Shown: positions 1-10,652, counted from the stretch's first letter. The stretch is DNA of 64,000 nucleotides from Candidatus Aenigmatarchaeota archaeon (GCA_016932735.1 JAFGCI010000002.1:173383-237382), one strand, 5' to 3'. Numbers and translations: made by a program. Notes: generated by a model not told the origin, from the letters alone.

Positions 1-85
1 ATAATTTATTATCACGCCTTAGTATAAATAGCATATTTGAAATTCCATTTAAAAAACGTTCTTTCAATACTATACTGTGATTATC

Positions 86-586
86 ATGAAGACCCCTATA
101 TGTGAAATGTGCCTTCATAGCGACACTCTCTGTCCGGAATGCAAAGAAAAGGTAAATTCTGGAAAGGTCACTGCATGCGATATAAGAATAGCCAGGAACC
201 TTTTTAGCATTTCAAGGGAGGTCAAAGATCTGGACAATGTGGAGATTATTAAATGTATGGAATCTCCAAATCTGATTGTCGTTATCTGCAAGGAGGGCGA
301 TGCGGGCAAGATAGTCGGAAGCAACGGCATAATTGTCAAGAAGCTTGCATCGATACTTCAGAAACAGATACGCGTTGTCGAGGAACCCAAGGACAAGGAA
401 GACATGATAAAGAAACTACTTCACCCTGTACCCGTTCTCGGAATCAATATTTTATATACTCCTCACGGAGAAATGTTAAAAGTGATAATACCGAAAAACA
501 AAAGGCCTCCGGCATCAGACGAACATATGAGCGACATAATGAAAAAGATATATGATCAGGATATGGTTGTTGTCCCTGAAGAATGA
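86..586 (+). CDS. KH-domain (archaeal NusA-like) RNA-binding protein with N-terminal CxxC zinc-ribbon-like motifs
   Basis: CEMC..CPEC motifs followed by KH motif GDAGKIVGSNGIIVKKL; ATG at 86 preferred over the track's GTG at 77. Confidence 0.75.
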   Translation: MKTPICEMCLHSDTLCPECKEKVNSGKVTACDIRIARNLFSISREVKDLDNVEIIKCMESPNLIVVICKEGDAGKIVGSNGIIVKKLASILQKQIRVVEEPKDKEDMIKKLLHPVPVLGINILYTPHGEMLKVIIPKNKRPPASDEHMSDIMKKIYDQDMVVVPEE

Positions 587-595
587 GCTGATTCT

Positions 596-2398
596 ATGGC
601 ATCCAAGAAGCGTATAATAGTGATAGATAAAGAAAAATGCAAATCCGATAAATGCCCTTACCAGTGCATGAAAGTCTGCCCTGTCAACAGGACGGGAGAT
701 GAATGTATAACAATAGATCCCCTGACGAAAATGCCGGTCTTCAGCGAGATAATGTGCATAAGCTGCGGGCTTTGCGTCAACAGGTGCGCAAAGATTGAGC
801 ATAACGCAATATCGCTTGTCAATCTTCCTGAAGAGCTTGACGAAGACCCGATTCACAGATACGGGTCCAATGCATTCGCCCTTTACGGGCTTCCACTGCC
901 GAAAGCTGGTTCTGTGACCGGCCTCATCGGACAGAACGGAATCGGAAAGTCAACAATAATGAACCTGCTCACAGGTTCTGTAAGACCGAATCTCGGTGTC
1001 TTCACAAGGGAATCTTCATGGGATGAAATCATAGAAAGATTCAAAGGGACTGAACTTCAGAACTATCTCGAAAAACTTAGGGACTCCAAAATAAGAAGTT
1101 CTTTCAAGCCTCAGAATGTTGATAAGATTCCAAAGGTTATGAAAGGAAAGATTTCCGGCCTGATTGAGAAGTTTCCTTCGAAAGAGAAGGCAGAAGAGCT
1201 GCTGAAGACTTTCGATATAGAAAGCATCAAAGACAAAAAAACGGACGAGCTTTCCGGCGGAGAGCTTCAGCTCCTTGCAATCATAGCAACGCTTTCAAGG
1301 GAAGCCGATTTTTATTTTTTCGATGAGCCTTCAAGCTATCTTGATGTGAAGCAGAGGCTTCTGATGGCTCAGGAAGTAAGAAAGGCCGCTGAGAATGCTG
1401 TCGTTCTAGTAGTGGAGCATGACCTTGCCGTCCTCGACTATCTTAGCGATTTCATACACATAACATATGGGCAGCCGGCAGTCTTCGGAGTTGTTTCAAA
1501 GCCTTATGGTGTTCGTGTCGGGATAAACACGTACCTAGACGGCTTCATAAAAGAGGAGAATATGAGATTCCGCTCAAAGCCAATAACATTCCCCAAGATT
1601 GCGATAGAATCTGAGAAGAGGAAGAAATTTCTTGATTTTCCTGATTTTGAGAAAAATTTTGAAGGATTCTCCATGAAAACGGAATCGGGGAGCCTTCATC
1701 AGGGCGAGATAATAGGAATTGTCGGGCCGAACGGAATCGGGAAGACGACTTTCATAAAGATGCTGGCAGGGAAACTCAAACCAGATAACGAGCCTGAGAA
1801 TTTCATAAAAGACCTCAATCTCTCTTACAAGCCGCAAAGGATAGTCCTTGAAAAAGACGAGAACTTCATGACAGTCCATGAATTTTTGGAGAAGACCATA
1901 AAGGACAATGTATATGAAACCGAGTTCAAGAACATGGCAAGAAGCCTTGGTGTTGAGAAGAACCTTGAAAAGATGATGAATGTCTTATCCGGCGGAGAGC
2001 TTCAATCGGTCTTTATCCTGCGAGCCATCTGGCAGGAGCATAACCTCATATTATTTGATGAGCCTTCGGCATTCCTTGATGTCGAGCAGAGGCTTCTGGT
2101 CGCAAAGATAATAAAAGACCACATAACAAAAACCGAGGTTTCCGGCTTTGTCGTAGACCATGACTTACAGTTTCTTGATGCGGTCGCTGACAGGATAATG
2201 GTTTTCGACGGGAAAAGCGGAGTTTTGGGGGAAGGCTACAAGCCCATGAGCCTTCATGCCGGCATGAACAAGTTCCTGAAAATTGTCAACGTGACGTTCC
2301 GACGCGATCCTCAGACAGGACGCGCCCGCGCAAACAAGAAGGATTCCCAGAAGGACCAGGAACAGAAAGCCAGCGGGAAGTATTATTATATGGGATGA
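596..2398 (+). CDS. ABCE1/Rli1-type ribosome recycling ATPase
   Basis: N-terminal 4Fe-4S cysteines (CPYQCMKVCP, CISCGLC), two ABC cassettes (GQNGIGKST/LSGGELQ; GPNGIGKTT/LSGGELQ). Confidence 0.95.
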   Translation: MASKKRIIVIDKEKCKSDKCPYQCMKVCPVNRTGDECITIDPLTKMPVFSEIMCISCGLCVNRCAKIEHNAISLVNLPEELDEDPIHRYGSNAFALYGLPLPKAGSVTGLIGQNGIGKSTIMNLLTGSVRPNLGVFTRESSWDEIIERFKGTELQNYLEKLRDSKIRSSFKPQNVDKIPKVMKGKISGLIEKFPSKEKAEELLKTFDIESIKDKKTDELSGGELQLLAIIATLSREADFYFFDEPSSYLDVKQRLLMAQEVRKAAENAVVLVVEHDLAVLDYLSDFIHITYGQPAVFGVVSKPYGVRVGINTYLDGFIKEENMRFRSKPITFPKIAIESEKRKKFLDFPDFEKNFEGFSMKTESGSLHQGEIIGIVGPNGIGKTTFIKMLAGKLKPDNEPENFIKDLNLSYKPQRIVLEKDENFMTVHEFLEKTIKDNVYETEFKNMARSLGVEKNLEKMMNVLSGGELQSVFILRAIWQEHNLILFDEPSAFLDVEQRLLVAKIIKDHITKTEVSGFVVDHDLQFLDAVADRIMVFDGKSGVLGEGYKPMSLHAGMNKFLKIVNVTFRRDPQTGRARANKKDSQKDQEQKASGKYYYMG

Positions 2399-2428
2399 TT
2401 TTTGAATCTAAATTAAGAAGTAATATTA

Positions 2429-3034
2429 TCATTCTTTTTTTCTAATATATTTATCAGAAAAATCATTAAATTTCATGATGTCTTTATAATAATGCTTCTT
2501 TATGTCATCCATATTTCCGTCTAAGTCATCACATGTTACAAAAAGGCATTTGTTCTTTTTTGCCAAGATAATATGTAATAAATCTTGTACGTTCTTTTTT
2601 AATGGAAAATTCATTGATAAAACAGTCAAATGTTTTAAATCGACATTATTATTTTCTATTATTTTTAATCCCAATATATGATCCAGACCTCCCCATAAGT
2701 ATGCTATTTTTCTAACAGGAAAATTCTTTTCCTTCTGTAATTTTCTGAAAATTTCAGCCATAACCATTGATGAAGAATAATAGACTACACAGTTTTCTCT
2801 TTTTATCTTTAACAACTTATCAATTCTGCTATCTTTTTTTATCTTTACACAATAAACCAAATTTTTTTCTCTGATAGGAATTACAGTAGATATATCTGAT
2901 TCTATTTTAAATGCTATCTTATTCGTTTTACATTTCTGGTCGACATGTTCTGATTTCTTAAAACCTTCATCCACTTCTTTTAATAGAAAATTGTAAAATA
3001 CATTGGTATCCAGATAAATTTTTTTGATGTCCAT
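2429..3034 (-). CDS. PIN-domain-like protein (putative ribonuclease)
   Basis: N-terminal IYLDTNVFYNFL and C-terminal CLFVTCDDLDGN resemble PIN acidic motifs. Confidence 0.55.
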   Translation of the reverse strand: MDIKKIYLDTNVFYNFLLKEVDEGFKKSEHVDQKCKTNKIAFKIESDISTVIPIREKNLVYCVKIKKDSRIDKLLKIKRENCVVYYSSSMVMAEIFRKLQKEKNFPVRKIAYLWGGLDHILGLKIIENNNVDLKHLTVLSMNFPLKKNVQDLLHIILAKKNKCLFVTCDDLDGNMDDIKKHYYKDIMKFNDFSDKYIRKKE

Positions 3035-3036
3035 TC

Positions 3037-4380
3037 TTACATCCCGCCGCCCATTCCAAACTGCTTCATCATCCTTGCAAGCGGACCTCTTTTTAATCCT
3101 TTTCCGCCGCCCGCCATCTTCATTACTTTTTTTACCTGTTTGAAGTTTTTTATCAGTTCCTTTATGTCGCTTTCAGAAGTTCCGGAGCCTTTTGCAATTC
3201 TTGCGATCCGCGTGTTTTTGATGATATCCGGATCTTCCTTCTCGGGCTCTGTCATGCTGTCGATTATGTATTTCCATTTCTTCATCTTCTCTTCCTGGAC
3301 ATCCATGAATCCTGCAGGCATCTTTTTCATCATGCCGCTTCCCGAAAGCCCGGGAATCATGTCCATCATTTTCGATAGGGAGCCCATCCCCTGCATAGAT
3401 TTCAGCTGTTCATAAAATTCATTCAGTGTGAATTTCCCTTCCATTATCTTTTTGGCGGCTTTCTCATCAAAGCCTGCGGATTTTGCCTTATCGATGAGAC
3501 CCTGTATGTCACCATAACCGATTAACTTTGAAATGAACCTCTTCGGGTCATATTGTTCAAGGTCTGACGATTTCTCTCCGACTCCGATGAACTTGACCTT
3601 TGCGCCGGATGCTGATGCAGCTGCCAATGCTCCGCCGGCTTTTGCTGTCCCGTCCATCTTTGAAATAATTATTCCTGTGATTCCGACAAGCTTGTTGAAT
3701 TCCTCCGCCTGTTTCCTTGCAGCCTGACCGATATCGGCTGGTATGACCAGCAGGACCTCGTCGGGCTTTATGATTTCACCGAGATTCTTCAGCTCCTTCG
3801 CAAGCTCTGCGTCCAATGCATCGCGGCCTGCAGAATCAAAAATCATGACCTCCTCTTTGGATTCTTTCAGAGCCTTTTTTGCGGTGGCCTCTGCCGTCTT
3901 TTCATCAGCGTAAACAGGAACGTCTATTTTTGCCGCAATCTGTCTTAACTGGTCGCGTGCTGCCGGCCTGTGGACATCACATCCGATAAGAGCGGGTCCC
4001 ATTCCCCTCGTTTTGAACCATTTGGCAAGCTTTCCTGCGTGAGTTGTCTTTCCGGATGCGAAGAGACCTATAAGCAGGATTTTTTGCGGTTTCAGAGAGA
4101 ATGTTCCGGGCTCTTCGCCCAAAAAAGAAACGAGCTCATCATAAAGTATCCTTATGAAATATTCCTTTAATGTCAGTCCTGTGGGCGGTTTTTCTTTCAG
4201 TATTTTTTCTTTTATCCTGCTGGAGAGCTCAAAAACCAGTTTAACGTCCACGTCGCTCTGGAGAAGGACCCGCTGAAGGTCGCGGATGACCATCTCCACC
4301 GCTTCCTTATCGACAACGCCAAGGCCTGCTATTCTCTTGAACGTGTTCTTCAGGCCAGAGCCTAATCCGTCTAAGACCAT
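3037..4380 (-). CDS. srp54: Signal recognition particle 54 kDa protein
   Basis: NG GTPase domain (LIGLFASGKTTHAGKLA, DSAGRD, SKMDGTAKAGGAL) and Met-rich M domain. Confidence 0.96.
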   Translation of the reverse strand: MVLDGLGSGLKNTFKRIAGLGVVDKEAVEMVIRDLQRVLLQSDVDVKLVFELSSRIKEKILKEKPPTGLTLKEYFIRILYDELVSFLGEEPGTFSLKPQKILLIGLFASGKTTHAGKLAKWFKTRGMGPALIGCDVHRPAARDQLRQIAAKIDVPVYADEKTAEATAKKALKESKEEVMIFDSAGRDALDAELAKELKNLGEIIKPDEVLLVIPADIGQAARKQAEEFNKLVGITGIIISKMDGTAKAGGALAAASASGAKVKFIGVGEKSSDLEQYDPKRFISKLIGYGDIQGLIDKAKSAGFDEKAAKKIMEGKFTLNEFYEQLKSMQGMGSLSKMMDMIPGLSGSGMMKKMPAGFMDVQEEKMKKWKYIIDSMTEPEKEDPDIIKNTRIARIAKGSGTSESDIKELIKNFKQVKKVMKMAGGGKGLKRGPLARMMKQFGMGGGM

Positions 4381-4419
4381 ACAATCATTTTATAGTATTA
4401 TATTTAAAACAGAAACCGC

Positions 4420-5196
4420 TTACTTTCTCGCCCTGCTTTCAACTTCGAATGAGGCAACGCCCTGGTTTTTCTCTATTTCCTTTGATATTCTCTGGCTCTC
4501 GGCCTCAAGGGAAGACTGAATTTCCTTGAAATTCTTCCCGGATTTGGATATCGTGTATTTAGGAGCTGAAATGTATTTGACTTCAAACCCCGATTTCTGG
4601 GAAGCGAGAAGCACCTTCTTTATTATTTCGACACCTTCTTCTTTGTATGTTATGAGGTTAAGCTCTGACTTGAGTATATAGACTTTCTCCGAATAGTTCC
4701 TTTTGACCAAATCAATAACAGCGTCTGACCATTTCTTTTCCAGTTCGCTTCTTTTCCTGAAAAGGTCTTCATTTTTGAATGCAATATCAAGTGCCTTGGA
4801 AACGGATCCAAAGCTTTCCTGCAATGGGTATCCTATATTATCCTGAATCTTTTCAAAGTCTATATGCATGTTTTTTGCGAGAATTTCAAGCATTTTCAGG
4901 GATTTCTGCTCTCTTTTGAATTCGTTCATCTTTCTTGATGCCTGTTCGTCAGAGACGCGTTTTGCAGAAAGAGATATGTGATTCCCGTCTATTTTCATTA
5001 TTGTGCATACAAGATACTGGTTCTCTTTGAGAAATTCCCTTATGTTTCTGACCCATCTTCTGGCGACTTCAGAAACATGTATCATTCCGGTCAGGTTTTC
5101 ATATTCGACGAGTTTTGCGAAAGCCGAGTTGGGGTTTATCGTAGTTATTCTGCAAACAACCAATTCGTTGAATTCCGGCTTCCCTGATTTTTTCAC
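4420..5196 (-). CDS. Translation initiation factor aIF2 alpha subunit
   Basis: S1 domain start (ELVVCRITTINPNSAFAKLVEYENLTGMIHVSEVARRWVRNIREFLKENQ), aIF2-alpha C-terminal region; GTG start overlapping S27e stop. Confidence 0.94.
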   Translation of the reverse strand: MKKSGKPEFNELVVCRITTINPNSAFAKLVEYENLTGMIHVSEVARRWVRNIREFLKENQYLVCTIMKIDGNHISLSAKRVSDEQASRKMNEFKREQKSLKMLEILAKNMHIDFEKIQDNIGYPLQESFGSVSKALDIAFKNEDLFRKRSELEKKWSDAVIDLVKRNYSEKVYILKSELNLITYKEEGVEIIKKVLLASQKSGFEVKYISAPKYTISKSGKNFKEIQSSLEAESQRISKEIEKNQGVASFEVESRARK

Positions 5197-5363
5197 TCGG
5201 CAACACCGATAATTTTATCCTTATCGATTCTGGCCTTTCCGCCCGACGGCTGCGCGATGACCTCATCGCAAACGAGGCATTTCACAACCGTAGTTGGTTT
5301 TTCAAATACCACCTGTTCATTGTGGCATTTCTTGCATTTCACTTTAAGGAATTTTGATGTCAT
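5193..5363 (-). CDS. rps27e: Ribosomal protein S27e (eS27), 56 aa
   Basis: Translated by eye: MTSKFLKVKCKKCHNEQVVFEKPTTVVKCLVCDEVIAQPSGGKARIDKDKIIGVAE; zinc-ribbon cysteines; absent from the supplied ORF track (<60 aa); GTGA overlap with aIF2-alpha. Confidence 0.95.
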   Translation of the reverse strand: MTSKFLKVKCKKCHNEQVVFEKPTTVVKCLVCDEVIAQPSGGKARIDKDKIIGVAE

Positions 5364-5372
5364 AATTATCAC

Positions 5373-5669
5373 TTATGTCAATTCAAACTTCTTGACCTTG
5401 AAACCGCTTCTTGTGGAAGCCTTTCCACATTCCTTGCATGTATATCTGAGGTCAAGCCTTTTTGTCGGCTTTCCTTCTCCCTTGGGATTCGGTCTGGGGA
5501 ACGAGCCGTAACCTTCCAGTTTTCTCTTGAATCTTCTCTGCGCCTGGCAGTTTGGATGCGCCTTACCCCTGCCCTTTTTCTTTGCCTGCTTTACTGTATG
5601 TTCTGTGTGTTTGTTACATTTCGGGCAGAGCATTTTCTTTGATTTGGGGAATTTCATGATTATCACCAT
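5373..5669 (-). CDS. rpl44e: Ribosomal protein L44e (eL42)
   Basis: MKFPKSKKMLCPKCNKHTEHTVKQAKKKGRG...CKECGK; likely ATG is the second Met (at ~5657). Confidence 0.96.
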   Translation of the reverse strand: MVIIMKFPKSKKMLCPKCNKHTEHTVKQAKKKGRGKAHPNCQAQRRFKRKLEGYGSFPRPNPKGEGKPTKRLDLRYTCKECGKASTRSGFKVKKFELT

Positions 5670-5739
5670 TAACTATACATAAAGTATGTTAATAGTCATT
5701 GAGCCTTAAATTTATAAGCTTTCCCAAGAAATGGTGTTT

Positions 5740-6357
5740 TCAGGCATCTTTTCCGGATGCAGCAGACCTTATAATAACGCCTTTCTTGATTTTTTCTATG
5801 ACTTTCGCATTTTCGGTGGGTACAGTGGCTATATCTCCCTTTTTGAAAGGTCCATACGGCTTAAGGTCTGTTCCCATGAACTCATGCATATCGTCTATAA
5901 AATCAACAACGCTGTCTGTTGGCTCTTCGTTCGGTTTTTCATTATTAATCGGCTGTTCTGGGGTGGGTGTTTCCGGCACCTCTTCTGATGGTGGTATTTG
6001 ATTTGGTTTTGATGGAGCCAGTTTATGAGCCATTTCATCTCTGAATCCGGCAATATTATTAACAATTTCCCTGAAAAGCATTTCTTCGCTCTCAATCAGG
6101 TTCTGAGGCTCAACATCGCTTCTTACAAAATCTAGAGCGGCGTTGACTATCTTTCTTTCGCGCAGTTCAAATATGGATTCCAGACGCCTCTTGGCCGTTT
6201 CCAGCTCATCAGAGCTTTCGCCCTCAGAGACTGCCCTTTTCTTGCTCCCTATGTAAGCTTTAATCTCTTCAAAAAAACTGTCCGGTAATTTAGCTGGTAT
6301 GGTTGAATTCTTCTTCTCTTCTTCGTAAATCTTTCTTATTCCTTCGAAAGTTATCAT
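5740..6357 (-). CDS. Archaeal GINS complex subunit (Gins51-like)
   Basis: C-terminal FIDDMHEFMGTDLKPYGPFKKGDIATVPTENAKVIEKKG typical of Gins51 B-domain; start MITFEGIRKIYEEEK preferred over the track's longer ORF, which overlaps PriS. Confidence 0.85.
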   Translation of the reverse strand: MITFEGIRKIYEEEKKNSTIPAKLPDSFFEEIKAYIGSKKRAVSEGESSDELETAKRRLESIFELRERKIVNAALDFVRSDVEPQNLIESEEMLFREIVNNIAGFRDEMAHKLAPSKPNQIPPSEEVPETPTPEQPINNEKPNEEPTDSVVDFIDDMHEFMGTDLKPYGPFKKGDIATVPTENAKVIEKIKKGVIIRSAASGKDA

Positions 6358-6401
6358 AAGTACCTGATTATAATAGAATATCTGTAATTTAAGAAGTATG
6401 C

Positions 6402-7715
6402 TCAGAAGTCCATATCGGTCGGATAGCTGCTCTTTATTTTCCTCTTCCTCTTCTTTGGCTTCTTCTGTTTCTCTATGAATGTCTTGAGGACGTATGTTGC
6501 GGGATTCCTGTACTTCTCGCACTCATCAGGCTCGCATGCACCGACATCCATGTACCAACCATCTTTCCCGCAGTTAGGCGGCAGGACATCCGGCTTTCTT
6601 CTGTGATTCCTTATATGCATGACTATGGTATTTCTCGGAAGAGGCGGCGTATTCATTGAATTCCATAAATGGAGCCTGTTTTCGATGACGTCCCAATCCC
6701 ATTTAACCGACCTGAGAAAAGATGTGAGAATGAACATTGCCCTTTTTCTGCCGTCGCTCATTCCTTTCAGGATGTTATGGATGCATGCAGGGAAATAATC
6801 CTCCTGTATCGCTCCTTCTATTTCATAGTCAATGACATTTCCGCTCCTGATCTCTTCGTCCTTTCTCTTTTCTTTCAATTCAAGAGCTCTGGAAAACAAT
6901 GATTCGGCCTCGTTTTTCCTATGCCTGTCCATAAAGCCCATATCAGTCCTCACGTTTTCCGGCTTCGCCCATTCCTTATCGAACTTATCTATATCATCTA
7001 TACAGAAAGGCACCGATACGAGCATTGATTTCATATTGAGGGAATAAGGCATCCTGAAAAGGTGCCTCGGCGAAATCAGAATAGGGTCTATATCGACTAT
7101 CTTCCAGGGATTTATCGTGCCGTCCTTATTCTTAATATCCTCAATTTTTATTCCGGCCGTCTTTGCCATCTCTTCCCAGGACCATCTTTTTTCCAGATTT
7201 GATATCAGTCTTTCCCTTGTGAACTCTCTAAGGTAATCGGCAACAGCCCTCGGAAGCTGCGGGAACCTGCTTTTTACGGGCTCGAAATTTATTTCCTTTG
7301 GGAATGATTCCCACGGGATTCCCATATGGAATCCGGTTCCGCCCGTGAATTTTATCGATATGTTTTCAATATCATGTTCATTCAGAGCCCACTTCAATGC
7401 TTTCGCCGCCTCTTTTCCGTGTTCAGTATCCTTGCAGTCGAGGTCAAGGATTATGTCCCAGCCTTCCCTGATATCATCATAATTATCCTGCCTGATGGAC
7501 ATTGGATTAGTCCATCTCTCTATGGAGCAATGGAATTCTATCGCGCCCTTCTTCACCATTTCGAGTATGTCCGAGGGGTTCTTTACCATGTCAGGCCTTG
7601 ATGAAAATCCGCCTCCATCAAAAACTCCGGCAATTTCTCTTTTTCTGGCGGCTTTAACCATTGCTTCCCTTACATCGTCCCTGTAGTAATACCTGAAAAC
7701 GGGATTAATTGCCAT
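6402..7715 (-). CDS. priS: DNA primase small (catalytic) subunit
   Basis: IILDLDCKD catalytic motif, IKFTGGTGFHMGIPWESFP, SPRHLFRMPYSLNMKS. Confidence 0.94.
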   Translation of the reverse strand: MAINPVFRYYYRDDVREAMVKAARKREIAGVFDGGGFSSRPDMVKNPSDILEMVKKGAIEFHCSIERWTNPMSIRQDNYDDIREGWDIILDLDCKDTEHGKEAAKALKWALNEHDIENISIKFTGGTGFHMGIPWESFPKEINFEPVKSRFPQLPRAVADYLREFTRERLISNLEKRWSWEEMAKTAGIKIEDIKNKDGTINPWKIVDIDPILISPRHLFRMPYSLNMKSMLVSVPFCIDDIDKFDKEWAKPENVRTDMGFMDRHRKNEAESLFSRALELKEKRKDEEIRSGNVIDYEIEGAIQEDYFPACIHNILKGMSDGRKRAMFILTSFLRSVKWDWDVIENRLHLWNSMNTPPLPRNTIVMHIRNHRRKPDVLPPNCGKDGWYMDVGACEPDECEKYRNPATYVLKTFIEKQKKPKKRKRKIKSSYPTDMDF

Positions 7716-7763
7716 GGTTAAGAATGGAAAAGTTGAAATTTATACTAAACTGGTCACTTTGAG

Positions 7764-8576
7764 TCATCTGAAACCTATAGCCTTGTATGTAACTACGGAC
7801 CTATAATTCCTGAGAACGTCCCCGGAGGAGGATTCGTGTAAGATTTCGATTGTATTCAGTCCCATTTCTTTTGCCGCGGACATAAGGACAGCGATTGGGG
7901 CGTATCCACAGACAGAAGCGTCCATGGTCTCAAGAACCGCGAAGAAATTCTTTATATCAAGTGAAAGTATGTTCTCGACGGCTTTGCTGTCCTTCTCTTT
8001 GGCCTCTTCGAGAGCAATGTAATGGGAGAAGTCGGAGCTTGCAACAATATTTATGTCCTTCTTCTTCGCTATTTCTGCAATCCTTTTTCCCAGTTCAATG
8101 CATTTCTCCAGCAAATTTGCTGAATAGTCTATATTGAGAATTGATATCGGCACAATGCTGAAACCCTTGAACTTCTTCTGAAGAAAGGGGAGCTGGACCT
8201 CTATTGAATGCTCATTGAGATGAGCCATGCTATCGTTATCTACGACACCCGTTTTTTCAAGGTGGAATGCGATATCATCATCAATCTTAATTTCGCCAAG
8301 AGGTGTCCTCCAGACGCCCTTGCACATCACCGAGAACTGCGCCCCGATACCCGTGTGATTTGGTCCCAGTATAATGAAAGTCTTTGCCCCCTTAAGGGAG
8401 TTTATTGCGGCAGCCGCCGTCTTTCCGGAATAGACATAACCGGCATGGGGGGACACAACCCCGATGTTTTTACCCGGCTTCGTCTCTTTAATAAAATTGT
8501 CAATCGTGGAAGAAAGTTTGCTTTTATCATCTTCATAAAATGCGCCAGCAACAGCCGGATATCTTATCTCTTCCAT
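7764..8576 (-). CDS. MEMO1-family protein (AmmeMemoRadiSam system protein B)
   Basis: RYPAVAGAFYEDD, GVVSPHAGYVYSGKTAAAA, LGPNHTG, NEHSIEVQLPFLQ, SSDFSHY. Confidence 0.95.
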   Translation of the reverse strand: MEEIRYPAVAGAFYEDDKSKLSSTIDNFIKETKPGKNIGVVSPHAGYVYSGKTAAAAINSLKGAKTFIILGPNHTGIGAQFSVMCKGVWRTPLGEIKIDDDIAFHLEKTGVVDNDSMAHLNEHSIEVQLPFLQKKFKGFSIVPISILNIDYSANLLEKCIELGKRIAEIAKKKDINIVASSDFSHYIALEEAKEKDSKAVENILSLDIKNFFAVLETMDASVCGYAPIAVLMSAAKEMGLNTIEILHESSSGDVLRNYRSVVTYKAIGFR

Positions 8577-8644
8577 GTGCTTAATTTATATTACAGTGAT
8601 TTAAATTTAGAGTAAATTAATTCATTTTTACGGGGTGATTTTTA

Positions 8645-9307
8645 ATGAGGGTGCCAACAGGAATTCCAGGTCTTGATGAGCTTATTGAAGGCGGTTTTGA
8701 GGAAGGCAACATTACTCTCGTTACAGGCGGAACCGGAACCGGAAAATCCACTTTATGCATGCAGTTCATATATAACGGGATAACACAGTACAATGAAAAG
8801 GGAGTATATATCACGACTGAGGAGAACGTCCTGAACATCAAAAGGCAGTCTGCAAAGTTCAACTGGAATATCGAAGAGCTTGAAAAGGACGGATCGCTGA
8901 GGCTGATAGAAATGGAGCCCTTTGACATTGATACTATCTCGGACCGTCTCTCTGAAGTCGTTGAAAAGATGGATGCGAAAAGGATAGTAATCGATTCTGT
9001 AAGCATGTTTGAGATGTACATACATGACCCTTTCAAGATAAGGAAGACGTTGTTCAAGATCCTTCAGAGAATCCGTGAAATGAACCGCGTCTGCATTGTA
9101 ACCGCCGAGATACCCGAGGACAGCAAAGGACTTTCCAGAGAGGGCGTAATAGAATTCATGGTAGACGGCGTAATACTCCTAAAATACCTGGGCATCGCGA
9201 AATACAAAAGGTCTCTTGCTATACGAAAGATGAGAATGACAGACCATTCATCGGACATACATCCCTTCGAGATAACACAACAGGGAATAGAGGTTTATTC
9301 GGTTTAG
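8645..9307 (+). CDS. KaiC-like RecA-superfamily ATPase
   Basis: RVPTGIPGLDELIEGGFEEGNITLVTGGTGTGKSTLCMQF Walker A, IVIDSVSM Walker B. Confidence 0.9.
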   Translation: MRVPTGIPGLDELIEGGFEEGNITLVTGGTGTGKSTLCMQFIYNGITQYNEKGVYITTEENVLNIKRQSAKFNWNIEELEKDGSLRLIEMEPFDIDTISDRLSEVVEKMDAKRIVIDSVSMFEMYIHDPFKIRKTLFKILQRIREMNRVCIVTAEIPEDSKGLSREGVIEFMVDGVILLKYLGIAKYKRSLAIRKMRMTDHSSDIHPFEITQQGIEVYSV

Positions 9308-9409
9308 AATATCCTGTCGCATTTCTTCAGTTACGGTATTATTTTACATAATCAGAAAATGTTTAAACATATTACGAAAGCTTATTAATCTTTCGGAGAA
9401 TTTTTCAAA

Positions 9410-10447
9410 ATGGTTTATCATGTCAGGATAACTTTAAAAGGAGAATATGAAGATATCTTATCTTTGGATCTGACAAAATATTCATTGCTTAAAAAAATTG
9501 TTAATAAATATCACGATGGAAAGAAATTTACTGTTGGGGGTCATGTAATCAATCCACATAAAATAGAACAAATAAAAATAAATGAAACTGAAGAGACATC
9601 TTCACAAATTATCCCGCAAATTAAAGCTAGAAGAATGAAAAATAAAGTTATCGTTCCAATCAGCGATGAATGGTATGTGACTAAAGAGGGCATCGATGTC
9701 ACGGATAAATTTATAAAAAATCCGCCAGGGAGAAAAAATATTGATGAAAATCTTGAAACTAAGATTCTGGAATATATAAACAGTACTGTGGAAAAAGATA
9801 ATATTGATATTAGAAATCTAAGTTTTAATCATCTCAGAGAGCACTTTAAAGTAGACAAAAAAAGATTAGAAAATGTTTTGGGTCGGTTAGAAAGAGGAGA
9901 TTTAATCTCCGAGAAGGAAAGTGGAATTAAAATATATATACCTTCAGAGGCCCAGTTAAAGCCTGAAGTTAGAAAATTAAAATTAAGAAGCCCATATTAT
10001 TGGGTTTTATATTATTTTTTAGGACTGGGCATAATTTTCATACTTTCCAAATTAATTCCTTCGATTGAAACTCTCATTCTCAATTATCCAAGATTGACAA
10101 ATTCGATTGATAATATAATAAGTATAGGTTTCATTTGGGGATTTTTCTGCCCTATTATGATAGGTCTTATCATAAATAAGGCGTATCAATATTTGTCTTC
10201 AATCATCATTGACAAAACTACATTTAATAAAATAAAATTTAACCGAGCTGCACTTCTAACAATAATCTTCTCCATGGGAGTGTCTTTGATAATATATATA
10301 CTCCTAACGCAATATCTCGGCGAGCAAGTAAACAGCACAGGTATATCTGGTTTCGTTTTTGGAGGAGCAGTGGTAGGTGGTTTATTATGGCAATTCGTCT
10401 TCAGGGGGAAGGACTCCGCAGATTTAAATAAAAAAAGAGGTGTTTAA
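9410..10447 (+). CDS. Hypothetical protein: winged-helix-like central region plus C-terminal transmembrane helices
   Basis: Intact 345-aa ORF; internal LSFNHLREHFKVDKKRLENVLGRLERGDLI looks like wHTH; 3-4 hydrophobic segments at the C-terminus. Confidence 0.6.
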   Translation: MVYHVRITLKGEYEDILSLDLTKYSLLKKIVNKYHDGKKFTVGGHVINPHKIEQIKINETEETSSQIIPQIKARRMKNKVIVPISDEWYVTKEGIDVTDKFIKNPPGRKNIDENLETKILEYINSTVEKDNIDIRNLSFNHLREHFKVDKKRLENVLGRLERGDLISEKESGIKIYIPSEAQLKPEVRKLKLRSPYYWVLYYFLGLGIIFILSKLIPSIETLILNYPRLTNSIDNIISIGFIWGFFCPIMIGLIINKAYQYLSSIIIDKTTFNKIKFNRAALLTIIFSMGVSLIIYILLTQYLGEQVNSTGISGFVFGGAVVGGLLWQFVFRGKDSADLNKKRGV

Positions 10448-10449
10448 TC

Positions 10450-10638
10450 ATGAGTATGAATATAGAAGAAATATTTGCAACCGTTGTTGGTACAATTCTA
10501 ACAGTTTATGTAGCTTTTGTAATTATATCTCAATTGTCTCAGAATACACCGGCTTTTGCCTATTATGGATGGGTACTGTTCTCGGCGTTGATTGTGGGCG
10601 TTGTAGCATTTTTCAAATATGGGCTTTTTAATAAATGA
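10450..10638 (+). CDS. Small two-TM membrane protein
   Basis: 62-aa hydrophobic ORF immediately after the previous CDS. Confidence 0.55.
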   Translation: MSMNIEEIFATVVGTILTVYVAFVIISQLSQNTPAFAYYGWVLFSALIVGVVAFFKYGLFNK

Positions 10639-10652
10639 GTCGATAATAGCTT

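Noticed and set aside
5740-6522. Full-length 260-aa version of the GINS ORF
   Set aside because: N-terminal ~55 aa overlap PriS out of frame and are low-complexity; internal Met at 6357 fits the Gins51 start
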